Origin: Methanobacteriaceae archaeon
GTDB taxonomy: Archaea > Methanobacteriota > Methanobacteria > Methanobacteriales > Methanobacteriaceae
Assembly: GCA_013403005.1 (NCBI GenBank)
Contig: JACBOA010000007.1
Coordinates: 124,001-188,000 of the forward strand
DNA length: 64,000 bases
Direction of reading: 5' to 3'
The notes beneath the pieces were generated by a model. It saw nothing but the letters and a program-made list of their open reading frames with translations, was not told where the DNA came from and searched no databases. Shown here piece by piece: positions 23,026-32,117 of this stretch. Position 1 is the first letter of the stretch, and each line of letters begins with the position of its first letter. The translations under genes and the position numbers were made by a program.

Positions 23026-23582
23026 TAAGTGATGAAGAAGGTGAATTTCTGGTAAAACTGGCCAGAAAAGCAATTGAATCATACTTGAAAGATGGAAAAA
23101 TCATCCCACTCCCGGATGATCTTCCCCCCATTATGAAAGAAGAAAGGGGAGCATTTGTCACTCTACACCTTAATGGCAATTTAAGGGGTTGTATAGGCTA
23201 TCCTGAACCTGTAAAACCATTGGCCCAGGCAGTTATTGAAGTTGCTATTAGCGCGGCAACTGGCGACCCACGCTTCCCCAGAGTCACCCCTTCAGAAATG
23301 GAAAAGATCCAAGTGGAAGTGAGTGTGCTTACCAAACCTGAACTTATCCTGGTTAAAAGTCCAACAGAATATCTGGAAAAAGTGGAAGTGGGAAGAGATG
23401 GTCTCATAGTTGAAAGGGGAATATATCGCGGTTTACTCCTCCCCCAGGTTCCAATGGAATGGAACTGGGATGTTGAAGAATTTTTAGCGAACACTTGTAT
23501 GAAAGCAGGGATGTCACCAGACTGTTGGCTGCAGGAAGGGGTGAAATTATATCGTTTCCAGGCTCAGATATTTGAAGAATAG
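23022..23582 (+). CDS. AMMECR1-domain protein
   Basis: 186 residues. The conserved family core LRGCIGYPEP lies near residue 53, followed by AVIEVAISAATGDPRFP and, later, GLLLPQVPMEWNWD with a CMKAG motif. AMMECR1 proteins occur in all domains and resemble enzymes in fold, with a conserved Cys, but their reaction is unproven. The gene starts within the tldD stop, an arrangement that suggests the pair act together. Confidence 0.92.
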
Positions 23583-23888
23583 GTGCAAAGTTCAACAAAG
23601 TGGCTGTACATCTTGGAAATATGTATCAGTATTGAATGAACAGATTTTATATCCATAATAGATAAAAAATTTATTTAGTTCAAATTTATCTTGCAAATAT
23701 TTGAATTTTCTGAATTTTCAAGAAAATTAATATACTTAATACCTTAAAGTATTTACATAGAAACTTAATTAGTTTTCAAATCCATTTTATCTTAGAACTA
23801 TTGACTTATCAGGCAACAATTAAGGAAATACCAAGCAATAATTAAGAAAATTATAAGAAAAGCTAAATTTTTAAAAAAATGTGATTTA
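23583..23888. other. Intergenic region upstream of the Nog1-type GTPase
   Basis: AT-rich. GTGATT lies just before the ATG at 23889. Nothing else is seen. Confidence 0.5.
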
Positions 23889-24902
23889 ATGTTTTTACCT
23901 AACATCCCTACCTCAGAGGAACTACTCGACAAGGCATTCCGCCGGGCTAAGAAGGCTGCGGCCACGGTCCGAACAAGTAAGATCCACCGTCAGCATAAAT
24001 CAAAAAGAATAGAAGAAGTAAGAGTTCAAACTGCCTGCCAGATCATCAGGGAAACCTTCGAGAAGATACTGGAAGAAACTCCTCACATTGAGGAACTTCC
24101 CATGTTCTACCAGGACTATATTGACGTGGCAGTGGGAGTTGATCAGCTTAAAAAATCTCTGGGAGCACTGAACTGGGCTAACGGAGTACTGGAAAAATTA
24201 CAGAACCAGTACGTTCATAAAATAAGAAGATCACCTCCAGAAAATGCCGCACAGGTAAGAAGAGCTGCATTTGGAAGAATATCCTCGGTGGTTAAACGTA
24301 TAAAAGATGAACTGGACTTTTTAAACTACACCCGGCAGAAGTTACGCAACATACCCACCGTGGACACTGAAGCCACCACTGTGGTAATTGCGGGATTTCC
24401 CAATGTTGGAAAGTCCACCCTTCTAAGGCAAATAACCAATGCCGAACCAGAAGTAGCAGATTACCCTTTCACCACTAAAGGAATTCAAATAGGAAATTTC
24501 GAACGGCGATGGCAGAAATATCAAATTATAGACACACCAGGGCTTCTGGATCGTCCAGTGCAAGACATGAACCAGATAGAACTAAATGCCATGGTGGCAC
24601 TGGAACACCTGGCAGACCTGATACTTTTCATATTTGATCCATCCCAAACCTCTGGATTTCCTGTGGAAAACCAGGTGAACCTTTACTGGGAGATAAAAAA
24701 GATATTCAAAAATACAAAAATCCAGCCAATTTTCAATAAAATGGATCTAGTAGTTGACGAAGAAAATGTTAAATACATTGAAAATCATATTAATTCGGAG
24801 ATTGAGCCCCTGATGGTTGCTGCATCTGAAGGTAGTGGCATATTAAGGATAATTGATACGTTGGAGGAGTTTAACCGGAAAAATGAGTTAAATGGGAATT
24901 GA
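23889..24902 (+). CDS. Nog1-family GTP-binding protein
   Basis: 337 residues. A helical N-terminal domain (about 1-155) precedes a GTPase domain: P-loop GFPNVGKST, switch segment DYPFTTKGIQIG, G3 DTPGLLDRP, and G4 as NKMDLV. In eukaryotes NOG1 acts in large-subunit ribosome assembly; archaeal orthologues of this length probably do the same. GTGATT precedes the ATG. It is monocistronic as far as can be seen. Confidence 0.92.
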   Translation: MFLPNIPTSEELLDKAFRRAKKAAATVRTSKIHRQHKSKRIEEVRVQTACQIIRETFEKILEETPHIEELPMFYQDYIDVAVGVDQLKKSLGALNWANGVLEKLQNQYVHKIRRSPPENAAQVRRAAFGRISSVVKRIKDELDFLNYTRQKLRNIPTVDTEATTVVIAGFPNVGKSTLLRQITNAEPEVADYPFTTKGIQIGNFERRWQKYQIIDTPGLLDRPVQDMNQIELNAMVALEHLADLILFIFDPSQTSGFPVENQVNLYWEIKKIFKNTKIQPIFNKMDLVVDEENVKYIENHINSEIEPLMVAASEGSGILRIIDTLEEFNRKNELNGN

Positions 24903-25042
24903 TCCAGATATAAAATTCAATTATTACTCTTAAAATCATCAATCTTTAAATTATATAAGCTAAAACGTACTAACTACTAAATCTGGCTAAATATTAACTT
25001 ATATCCATTTAAATATATTCAATAAGGCTGTGAGGGATTTAT

Positions 25043-25654
25043 ATGGCTCTGAAGAGAACTAGACTAGAATCTAAAAATAAAGATACCAAGGAAGAAATTA
25101 TGTCCAAAGCTGGTGAAGTGAAAGAATCTGTCGCTGAAAAAGGCGAAGGAGTTAAAATCAAAGCTTCTGAAGCTAAAGATTCAGTTTCTGATAAAGGTAA
25201 AGAACTAAAGGAAAGTGCATCAGAAAAAGGGGAAGAAATACGTTCCACTGCAGAAAAAATAGTAAACGATGTACTAAAAACATTACGTGAAAAACAGGAA
25301 GACCTGGGAAAAACCATCAATGAATACACAGCACCCACTACGCCTTACGTGGATATCATTGACACTCCTGTTGAGTTTATTATCATGGCAGACCTACCTG
25401 GAGTTGAAAAAGAAAATCTTTCTGTTGATGTCACTAATGAATCAGTCACTATAACTGCCACTTTCCCGGATGGAATAGATGTTGAGGATGCCAATTACAT
25501 TAAAAGAGAACGAGGTTTCGGGGAAGTTTCAAGGACTCTGCAATTAACTGATGAGATCAAGATAAAAGAGGCCAGTGCCAATTTTGAAGAAGGAATACTA
25601 ACCATTAAACTCCCCAAAAAGATTGCAGAATCCAAAAAACTGGAAATCAAATAA
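25043..25654 (+). CDS. Hsp20/alpha-crystallin protein with an N-terminal 11-mer helical repeat
   Basis: 203 residues. The C-terminal 95 residues form an alpha-crystallin domain (DTPVEFIIMADLPGVEKENL, then ITATFPDG, and EGILTIKLPKK). The N-terminal part (about residues 18-85) is a highly charged amphipathic stretch with an 11-residue period: AGEVKESVAEK, GEGVKIKASEA, KDSVSDKGKEL, KESASEKGEEI. This resembles LEA group-3 or apolipoprotein-like repeats rather than a usual Hsp20 N-terminus. GTGAGGGA precedes the ATG. I infer a chaperone with an added membrane- or protein-binding helix. Confidence 0.88.
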   Translation: MALKRTRLESKNKDTKEEIMSKAGEVKESVAEKGEGVKIKASEAKDSVSDKGKELKESASEKGEEIRSTAEKIVNDVLKTLREKQEDLGKTINEYTAPTTPYVDIIDTPVEFIIMADLPGVEKENLSVDVTNESVTITATFPDGIDVEDANYIKRERGFGEVSRTLQLTDEIKIKEASANFEEGILTIKLPKKIAESKKLEIK

Positions 25655-25932
25655 GAATTAGTAATATTAGACAAATAATTTAGTATTCAGTAATCAAGAA
25701 CTCAATTTATTACCTAAAGAGTCAAATGATATTACTTACTTAATGATGTAGTAATTGGACTAAAATTAATTGAATTTGCAGGAATCAAGATTGGATTGAC
25801 TAGACTGCAGAAAAACTAAAAGTTAAAGGGAAAATCTCCCCCTATTTTTTTATTTTTTTAGATTATATCATTATTGCTATTATTATAATTATGAAATTGG
25901 AAAAAGAAATTAAAGGATAAATAAAAACTGTT

Positions 25933-26937
25933 CTAATACCTTACTTTTCCAATGTGTCTGGTGCTGCCTGGGTCTTCATTATTGTAGTGGGCCAGGTAAT
26001 AAATAAACCATTCCAGGGGTACAACCAGTACGAATGGTGCTAGTAGTGGGTTTATATCAGCGTAATCCTGCATCTTGTATACCAGATTTTTGGCACCAAT
26101 TTTTTCTGAGAATTCCACTGATTTACGGGTTAATTCATCCCCAGGATAATCTGCATCCAGGAAGACAACTGGAATATTCTTATCCACTCTTTCAATAAGT
26201 CCATGACGGAATTCTCCAGAATATAAGGGGCAGGCGTGTTTTAATGCACCTTCCATGAACATGGTCATGGCCAGTTTGTAGGCCAGCCCAAAGTTAGGTC
26301 CGCTTCCCATAGCATAAAATATATCATAATCTGCGTATTCCTGGGCCAGGACTTTATTATCTTCCTCAGTTTTCCTTAAAAGATCTTCAGTTATAGAAGG
26401 GATTTTTACTAAGTCTTTCAGCACATCCTGTGCATGGGAGGAGTCTTCCATGGAGAAAAGGATCTGGTAAAGGCTCATTAGTTGGGTCATATAGGTTTTG
26501 GTGCCCAATATGGCTGTTTCCCTGCCACAGCGGGTTAAAACTGCATCATCTGACTCCTTCATCATGGTGCTTTCGCCTTCGTTGACAATGGAAAGGGTGA
26601 ACATCCCATGTTTCTGTGCTTTTCTCATGGCAGCCAGGGTATCTGCTGTTTCTCCGGATTGAGAGGTTAAGATAACTCCTGCATTTTCCTCGGATATCTT
26701 TTTGTGGTAAAAAAATTCGTACCCCGTGAAAACTTCCAGGTTCCTGTTAGAAACCATTTTCATGGCATCTATGGATGAATAACAGGTTGATAGGGAGCTT
26801 CCACAGCCTACCAAGTATATTTTATCAAATTCTGCAAATTTCTCACTGATCTCTTTCATGTGAGACATTTCAGCATCCAGGGTGTCCATTAAAGAGCGTG
26901 GCTGCTCCATCATCTCTTCATACATTTTGTAATGCAT
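25933..26937 (-). CDS. SIS-domain sugar isomerase (GlmS/AgaS-like, no glutaminase domain)
   Basis: 334 residues with two SIS domains. The first contains VGCGSSLSTCYS and LTSQSGETADT, the classic phosphosugar-binding loops. The second contains AMGSGPNFGLAYKLA and GEFRHGLIE. It lacks the N-terminal glutamine amidotransferase of GlmS, so it would use ammonia or act on a sugar or amino-sugar phosphate as an isomerase, deaminase or deglycase. Methanogens need amino sugars for pseudomurein and glycans, but the exact substrate cannot be told. ATG 26937 starts the gene. Confidence 0.8.
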   Translation of the reverse strand: MHYKMYEEMMEQPRSLMDTLDAEMSHMKEISEKFAEFDKIYLVGCGSSLSTCYSSIDAMKMVSNRNLEVFTGYEFFYHKKISEENAGVILTSQSGETADTLAAMRKAQKHGMFTLSIVNEGESTMMKESDDAVLTRCGRETAILGTKTYMTQLMSLYQILFSMEDSSHAQDVLKDLVKIPSITEDLLRKTEEDNKVLAQEYADYDIFYAMGSGPNFGLAYKLAMTMFMEGALKHACPLYSGEFRHGLIERVDKNIPVVFLDADYPGDELTRKSVEFSEKIGAKNLVYKMQDYADINPLLAPFVLVVPLEWFIYYLAHYNNEDPGSTRHIGKVRY

Positions 26938-27066
26938 AACTGTTACCTCTAATTAGTGTAATGTGAAATAAGTTTTTAGGAGTCTATAAATCTACAAATG
27001 ACATTATTAATTTTCATAATATTAATTTTAATAATTATTTGATTGTAACCATTAATATAAATTAAT

Positions 27067-27660
27067 TTAATTGTTTATTTTTTGGGCAACTTCCAGAGAT
27101 AGGTAAAGTTTAGCCAGACATACTGCCATTTCAGCCAATTCTATAGGACTGGTTCCTATTAGTACAATCATGGGCTCTTTTCCCCAGGCACCAGTGTGAT
27201 AAATAACATCGGGAACAGAACCTAAATTCTTTATGGCAACTTCAACCCCCCAGGATATGGTTTCACCTTCCTTTTTCATAACCTCTTCTGGTTCCTGGTT
27301 GCGGTTATAGCTCGAGACCTTTAATCCCAATTTCTGACATAAATCCACCAGTTTAGGGTGATATTTGACGTTTAGGGCGCTGCGCTTTTCAGGGTCATGT
27401 TTCATAACACTTAAAATGAGCCTGGCCATATGGGATGAAGCATTGTAATCGGGTGGACTAACTGCTTTAGGGAGGTTATTAACAGTTGTTATGCGTCCGG
27501 GTATTCCAGCAACATCTTCTATGGTCCCTGCATTCTTCCGTGCCATTACAATGTTGCTTCTTACTTCAGGGATTATCTGTGCAAATTCAGGGGATGCTTC
27601 CAGTATCTGCACTGCCATTTTAAGCTTTTCTATAATCATATAGGAAAATTTTAAAAGCAA
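27067..27660 (-). CDS. Stand-alone ThiN-type thiamine-phosphate synthase domain protein
   Basis: 197 residues. The protein matches the ThiN domain, found elsewhere fused to ThiD: PEVRSNIVMAR, GIPGRIT, SSHMARLILSVMKHDP, then SYNRNQEPEEV and YHTGAWGKEPMI. ThiN replaces ThiE in many archaea, joining HMP-PP and thiazole phosphate. Single-domain forms may be enzymes or regulators. The start is TTG 27660 or ATG 27639; neither has a clear ribosome site. The gene is alone in the window. Confidence 0.82.
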   Translation of the reverse strand: MLLKFSYMIIEKLKMAVQILEASPEFAQIIPEVRSNIVMARKNAGTIEDVAGIPGRITTVNNLPKAVSPPDYNASSHMARLILSVMKHDPEKRSALNVKYHPKLVDLCQKLGLKVSSYNRNQEPEEVMKKEGETISWGVEVAIKNLGSVPDVIYHTGAWGKEPMIVLIGTSPIELAEMAVCLAKLYLSLEVAQKINN

Positions 27661-27908
27661 TGCAATATAAGTTTTGGGTCCAAGAAATGACTATAAGAAT
27701 ATTAATGCCTATAAAAATCAATTAATAAGTTTACCAAGATTTGAGATGTTCAATGAATTTTTTTGAAATTACATACTTTTTAGCAATATTTTATACATAC
27801 CATCATACCAATTTATTGTTGTATGGATAATACAAAAAGAGTAAAAAAGTGATTGATACTAACTATCATAACTACAATGTTCAATTTTGGATTATGGGGT
27901 CTTTTACA

Positions 27909-28178
27909 TCAATTTAATATGATTTTACTTTTTTTTTCAGCGTCTAATATTAATGACATTATTTTTTTAAAAATGGGAATAAAACTTCCAATTAAATCAG
28001 TAGGGAGTTTTATAATGTGACTGTATTCACATCTCAGCCTTGAACTATACTGGCCAGAGCATAATATGGGTGGGGTGGTATAGATATTATCAATGGAATA
28101 CCAACACTCTGAATCATCTTTAAAAGTCTCAATTTTGACGGTTTTTGACTTAAAAAAGGTTAATAAATTCTTTTTTGT
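27909..28178 (-). other. Open frame of about 89 codons without a start codon
   Basis: On the minus strand a frame stays open from 28178 to the TGA at 27909 in otherwise stop-rich DNA. It reads KIETFKDDSECWYSIDNIYT and later LPTDLIGSFIPIFKKI, with locally higher GC. There is no ATG, GTG or TTG in the first two thirds. No family is recognised. It may be a gene relic or chance; the rest of this intergenic region (27661-28282) holds only the promoter of the next gene. Confidence 0.25.
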
Positions 28179-28198
28179 CTAAAGAATCTATGAAAAGA

Positions 28199-28205
28199 TT
28201 TATAT
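28199..28205 (+). promoter_or_regulatory. TATA box of the wall-enzyme gene
   Basis: TTTATAT lies 78 bases before the proposed start at 28283, giving a leader of about 50 bases if initiation is 25 bases downstream. Confidence 0.45.
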
Positions 28206-28282
28206 GCTCAAAAGGACGATCTTATTGTGTCAGGAACATCTATCTTGTTCAACTGACATGCAGAAAATGAGGGGGCATAATA

Positions 28283-30631
28283 CTGAAGCAACAATGGTTG
28301 CTAGTTGTGCTACTCTTACTTGGAGTTGCATTACTGGCCCCGAGTATTAACTATGCCACCCCAAATCAGAATGCATCAGATAATTTCACGAACACAACAA
28401 ATTGCAGTGAAATAGTAAAAAACACCACAAATTCAACAATCATTCAGAATACAACCACTAAGGTGGTTAACGATACAGAAACCAATCAAAAAGAAAACCA
28501 GACTGCGGAAACTATCAAAAACACTCAAAATAGTTCATCCGATTACAGCAACGGAACAGATAACATTCAGAATTACACAGCGGCAGCATCAGACGGATAC
28601 CAAAACGTCCATGGACTATGGATCAGTGCGGATGAAGCATCAAACGTAAACCTTGAAGAGATATTAACAGCCGGAATAACGGACATCTTCGTCAAGGCTA
28701 ATCGTTTTTCTTCTCCAAATTACCAAAGCGTCCTGACAAGCATTATAAGTAAGTTCCAGGGAACTGGAATAAGAGTACATGCATGGGTCACCTGTTTCAT
28801 TGATGAAAATGGAAACTGGGTGGACCCTCTGGGGAAAATTTATACCTACACCGTAAAGGTACCCTACACCGAAACAGTGAAAGTAGCCACTCAAAACTGG
28901 TATAAAGACTGGTATAAAGTTTGGTATAAGGCTTGGTACAAAAGCTGGTACAAATCTAAAGGAAGCTGGAGATACACTTGGAAGTCCTACTGGACCTACT
29001 ACTGGACCTACACTTGGAAGTATTATACAACCTACAACTATGTAACTAAAACTTCCTATAGAGAAGAGACCCGAACAACAACTGACACAAGTTTCAATGA
29101 TGCACTGGTAAGTTATATTGCAGATATCGCTAAAAACTACCGAATTGACGGAGTTCAACTGGATTATGTGCGTTATCCAGGAACTGCCTACCTGCACCCT
29201 GGTGGAACAGAAGCTATCACCAATTTTGTAAAAAAAGTGGATGAAACGCTATATTCCATCAACCCGAAAATAGCCCTTTCAGCAGCACTCATGCCTGAGT
29301 GCAGTGTAAATGGTTATTATTACGGGCAGGACTACGCTGCGCTGTCACCCTACCTTGATTTCCTCGTCCCTATGATTTACAAGGGAAACTACAATCAAGA
29401 CACATCCTGGATTGGAACCACCACCAAATGGATCTCTACCCATTCCACAAAACCCGTGGTTGCCGGTTTACAGGTTTATGCAAGCGACAGCAACGTAAAG
29501 AAATTATCAGCCACCGAAGTCATTCAAGACATAAAATCTGCCATATCCAATGGATCATCTGGATACGTCCTGTTTAGATATGGATTGGTAGATAAAGCCT
29601 TCTTCAACCAGGCATCAACAATTCCTTCTACTAACAACAGCACTAGCACCTCTACCACCAACTCATCCAGTACCAACACCAATTCACAGACAACGTTTAC
29701 TATAGCACAAATCATCGACGCAGCAGGGAGAGTTAAAGCGTTTATAGAAAACAACAAAGCTCTACCTAATTACGTGACAATAGGGTCCCTACAGGTCACC
29801 ATGCCTCAGTTCTTGAGATTACTCACAACTAGCACCTTGCAAGTGTATAGTGGTATAAGCACACCCGTAGTGTTAAAAAGTGCTTCGGCAGCCTCAAATC
29901 CTTCTGAGGAGATGACAAGTGGTAACTTAGACAAAAACGGGTATATTGACCTGGCCAACCGTATAAAGTCCTTCATGGACACAAATGGGGTGGCACCGAA
30001 TTACGGGTCAACTGCTCTAGGGAAAATTCGTTACGAATCACTTATCTATCTCTATAGCAGGGTTATGGCATTTTACGGAACTGAGCACTACCTACCAAAC
30101 TATGCGGTTATGAAACCCTGGAGCTCTATAACAGGTTCCAGCAGTACAACTAACACTGTAGATCCAACCATACCCAGCAGCTTGCAGGTCTATCTTCAAG
30201 CAACTTCCAACTGTCAGGTAAACGACCCCCGTATAATTGCACTGGCTCAGAGCATAACCTCTGGCGCAACTTCCAGCTACGATAAGGCCACTCGCATCTT
30301 TAACTGGGTGCGAGACAACTTAGAATATTCATACTACTACGACTCCCAGAAAGGAGCTGTTAATGCTCTTTTATCCAGGAGTGCCAATTGCTGTGACCAT
30401 TCACATCTAATCGTGGCCCTTTCAAGAGCAGTTGGATTACCAGCCAGATATGTGCATGGAGTATGTACTTTCAGTAGTGGAACTTATGGACATGTATGGG
30501 CGCAGATATACGCCAATGGCCAATGGTACAATGCGGATGCAACCAGTTACAGAAATGAATTGGGTGTAATTCGCAACTGGAACACCAACTCATGGACTTA
30601 CAAAGGCACCTACGCAGAGCTGCCCTTTTAA
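28283..30631 (+). CDS. Secreted pseudomurein-binding enzyme: glycosidase-like domain, PMB repeats, transglutaminase-like peptidase
   Basis: About 782 residues from a CTG at 28283; GAGGGGG lies seven bases upstream and the reading gives a natural signal peptide (M)KQQWLLVVLLLLGVALL. The TTG at 28298 has no ribosome site. After an Asn/Thr linker (about 30-105) comes a glycosidase-like barrel (HGLWISADEASNV, GIRVHAWVTCF, DGVQLDYVRYPG), interrupted by a Trp/Tyr/Lys-rich array. A Ser/Thr linker and two pseudomurein-binding repeats follow (AAGRVKAFIENNKALPNYV and LANRIKSFMDTNGVAPNY). The C-terminus is a transglutaminase-like domain with Cys-His-Asp residues (SANCCDHSH, GHVWAQI, NADATS), as in PeiW/PeiP endoisopeptidases. 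I infer remodelling of the organism's own wall. Confidence 0.85.
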   Translation: MKQQWLLVVLLLLGVALLAPSINYATPNQNASDNFTNTTNCSEIVKNTTNSTIIQNTTTKVVNDTETNQKENQTAETIKNTQNSSSDYSNGTDNIQNYTAAASDGYQNVHGLWISADEASNVNLEEILTAGITDIFVKANRFSSPNYQSVLTSIISKFQGTGIRVHAWVTCFIDENGNWVDPLGKIYTYTVKVPYTETVKVATQNWYKDWYKVWYKAWYKSWYKSKGSWRYTWKSYWTYYWTYTWKYYTTYNYVTKTSYREETRTTTDTSFNDALVSYIADIAKNYRIDGVQLDYVRYPGTAYLHPGGTEAITNFVKKVDETLYSINPKIALSAALMPECSVNGYYYGQDYAALSPYLDFLVPMIYKGNYNQDTSWIGTTTKWISTHSTKPVVAGLQVYASDSNVKKLSATEVIQDIKSAISNGSSGYVLFRYGLVDKAFFNQASTIPSTNNSTSTSTTNSSSTNTNSQTTFTIAQIIDAAGRVKAFIENNKALPNYVTIGSLQVTMPQFLRLLTTSTLQVYSGISTPVVLKSASAASNPSEEMTSGNLDKNGYIDLANRIKSFMDTNGVAPNYGSTALGKIRYESLIYLYSRVMAFYGTEHYLPNYAVMKPWSSITGSSSTTNTVDPTIPSSLQVYLQATSNCQVNDPRIIALAQSITSGATSSYDKATRIFNWVRDNLEYSYYYDSQKGAVNALLSRSANCCDHSHLIVALSRAVGLPARYVHGVCTFSSGTYGHVWAQIYANGQWYNADATSYRNELGVIRNWNTNSWTYKGTYAELPF
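28898..29017 (+). repeat. 12-base tandem repeats coding a Trp-Tyr-Lys array
   Basis: Five 12-base units at 28898-28957 each code Trp-Tyr-Lys-X. After a short gap, two more 12-base units (28988-29011) code Tyr-Trp-Thr-Tyr, followed by another Thr-Trp. The units vary at third positions, so the repeat is under protein selection rather than freshly copied. The array sits inside the glycosidase-like domain of the wall enzyme. Confidence 0.85.
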
Positions 30632-30660
30632 ATCCTTTCTTTTTTTCTTTTTTTTTAAGT
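30632..30660 (+). terminator. T-rich terminator after the wall-enzyme gene
   Basis: Immediately after the stop the non-template strand runs CTTTCTTTTTTTCTTTTTTTTT, the oligo-T type of archaeal terminator. Confidence 0.6.
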
Positions 30661-30852
30661 CTCATAGCTTTAGTATGTTTAATTTGCAAAATAAGTTGAA
30701 ATAAGAACATTAAATGCTAATTAATTCAAAATATAATAAAAAAGTTGCTTAAACTTAAATTAAACCTTATTAATTAACCTTAATAATACCTTAATAATAC
30801 CTTAACCTTGTAAAAGAGGTTAAAAAACAAGCCTTGTAAAATAAATTTGATT

Positions 30853-30861
30853 TAAAATTCA
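30853..30861. repeat. Left target-site duplication of the insertion sequence
   Basis: TAAAATTCA directly precedes the left terminal repeat and is repeated exactly at 32106-32114 after the right end. Confidence 0.85.
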
Positions 30862-32105
30862 TAGGGTGTTAGATTTTTACATTTCAGCGAGGCGTTGTAG
30901 TTGCTTGTTATCGGGTTTTAGTTTGGATACTATTAAGGCTGCTAAAAGTACACTTAAATAGGTGGTTTTTGCTACTGATTTGTATGATAAGATGGTACTT
31001 GTTCATAACCGACTCCGTTCTTGAAGAATTTGATAAAATCTTCGATTTTGCTTCGTATGGACTTTAAATAGTCCCATTTGTCGTATAATTTACTTAATTT
31101 AGTCACTAGGCGCCTGTATAATGTTTTTAATGGGGTTTCCACACAGCATAAATCTAATGGGTAGTTAAATTGGCTGAAAACTCTGTCTTTTCGTGTATTT
31201 TTCTTTGGTCGGATTAAAGGAACGATTTTATAGTCCATTAATCCAGACCCATAGTTTTTGAAGCTGAAATAGCCTTTATCAGCTAGCACTAAGTCTCCTT
31301 TTTTTAGTATTCTTCTTCTTTTCAGGTCTTCTAGGATTTCTAGATAAATTTGGCTGTCGTGAACTGCACCGGGGTGGAATAGCATGGCTAATGGTTGGCA
31401 AGTGTCGTAATCCATGGCTATTGTTAATTTTCCTCCAATAAATTTCTTTTTGGAGCTAGAAAAGCCAAATTCATAGCCATTTTCTTCTAAAGTTCGATCA
31501 TCATAATACCTTTTTTCAAGATTTATTCTAAAACGGATATCCGTTGAATCAATGATTATCTTCCTATTTCCCCTCACATCCTTTTTAAATTCTTTATTTA
31601 AACGTTTCAAAACAAATTCAAGTACTTGGCAGTCGTCAAAGCGTGAGAAAACCTCTGAAAGTTCTAAATAATCTAAAGTCGATTTGAACCTGAATGCTTT
31701 TCTCAACTCTTCACTGTTATTTAACTCATCTACAACATATTTAATATCAATTCCATAAAACATGGCAATTAATCTAATTTTTATGGCACTTAACACCTTA
31801 TTAACTGGTTTCATACCATTTCGACTTAATTCCTGCCGAGTTTCTCTAGAGTCGATATCTATAAATATTACGTCCAACAAGTTACATTTAGGGTTTTTTA
31901 TATCGTGAACTAATGGCATTTTCATTTTATTCACCAAAAGTACTATGTAAAAGCCATTATTTAAGTTTTTCGATATAAAAACCCTTTAAAATTAATATAA
32001 AAAGATTTGGAAATGTACTTTTATAAACCAACTATAATACACATAAATTTAAGCAAAAAAATCAGTTAAAATTGCCCAGATTTTCACATTAAATCTAACA
32101 CCCTA
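30862..32105 (-). mobile_element. Complete insertion sequence, about 1.24 kb, with inverted ends and 9-bp target duplication
   Basis: The ends are TAGGGTGTTAGATTT inverted (30862-30876 and 32091-32105), 15 bp perfect. The flanks TAAAATTCA (30853-30861 and 32106-32114) are exact duplications, so the insertion is recent. Inside is one DDE transposase. The right end lies a few bases after the ribL stop codon, so ribL is intact. A truncated copy sits at 8529-8745. The size and ends resemble the group of methanobacterial elements that includes ISM1, but the family cannot be assigned without a search. Confidence 0.9.
30877..31937 (-). pseudogene. DDE transposase, C-terminus probably frameshifted
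   Basis: The open frame 31937-30972 codes 321 residues with a DDE-type catalytic core: IIDSTDIR (first Asp), LADKGYFS (second Asp) and a Glu in SKIEDFIKFF. It stops early after VPSYHTNQ. Near 30985 the frame one base back continues without a stop to 30877: SYKSVAKTTYLSVLLAALIV, then KLKPDNKQLQRLAEM. The extension ends at the terminal repeat and looks like the true C-terminus. One missing base, or a programmed minus-one shift, explains this. If a mutation, the element may be inactive or only trans-mobilised. Confidence 0.75.
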
Positions 32106-32117
32106 TAAAATTCATTT

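Noticed and set aside
28664..29197. 177-codon open frame on the minus strand opposite the aromatic repeat of the wall enzyme
   Set aside because: It mirrors the repetitive coding strand (Val/Pro/Phe-rich echo), has no ribosome site and no family.
30972..31937. Treating the 321-residue transposase as full length
   Set aside because: The neighbouring frame continues with a coherent C-terminus to the terminal repeat, so the shorter form is probably truncated.
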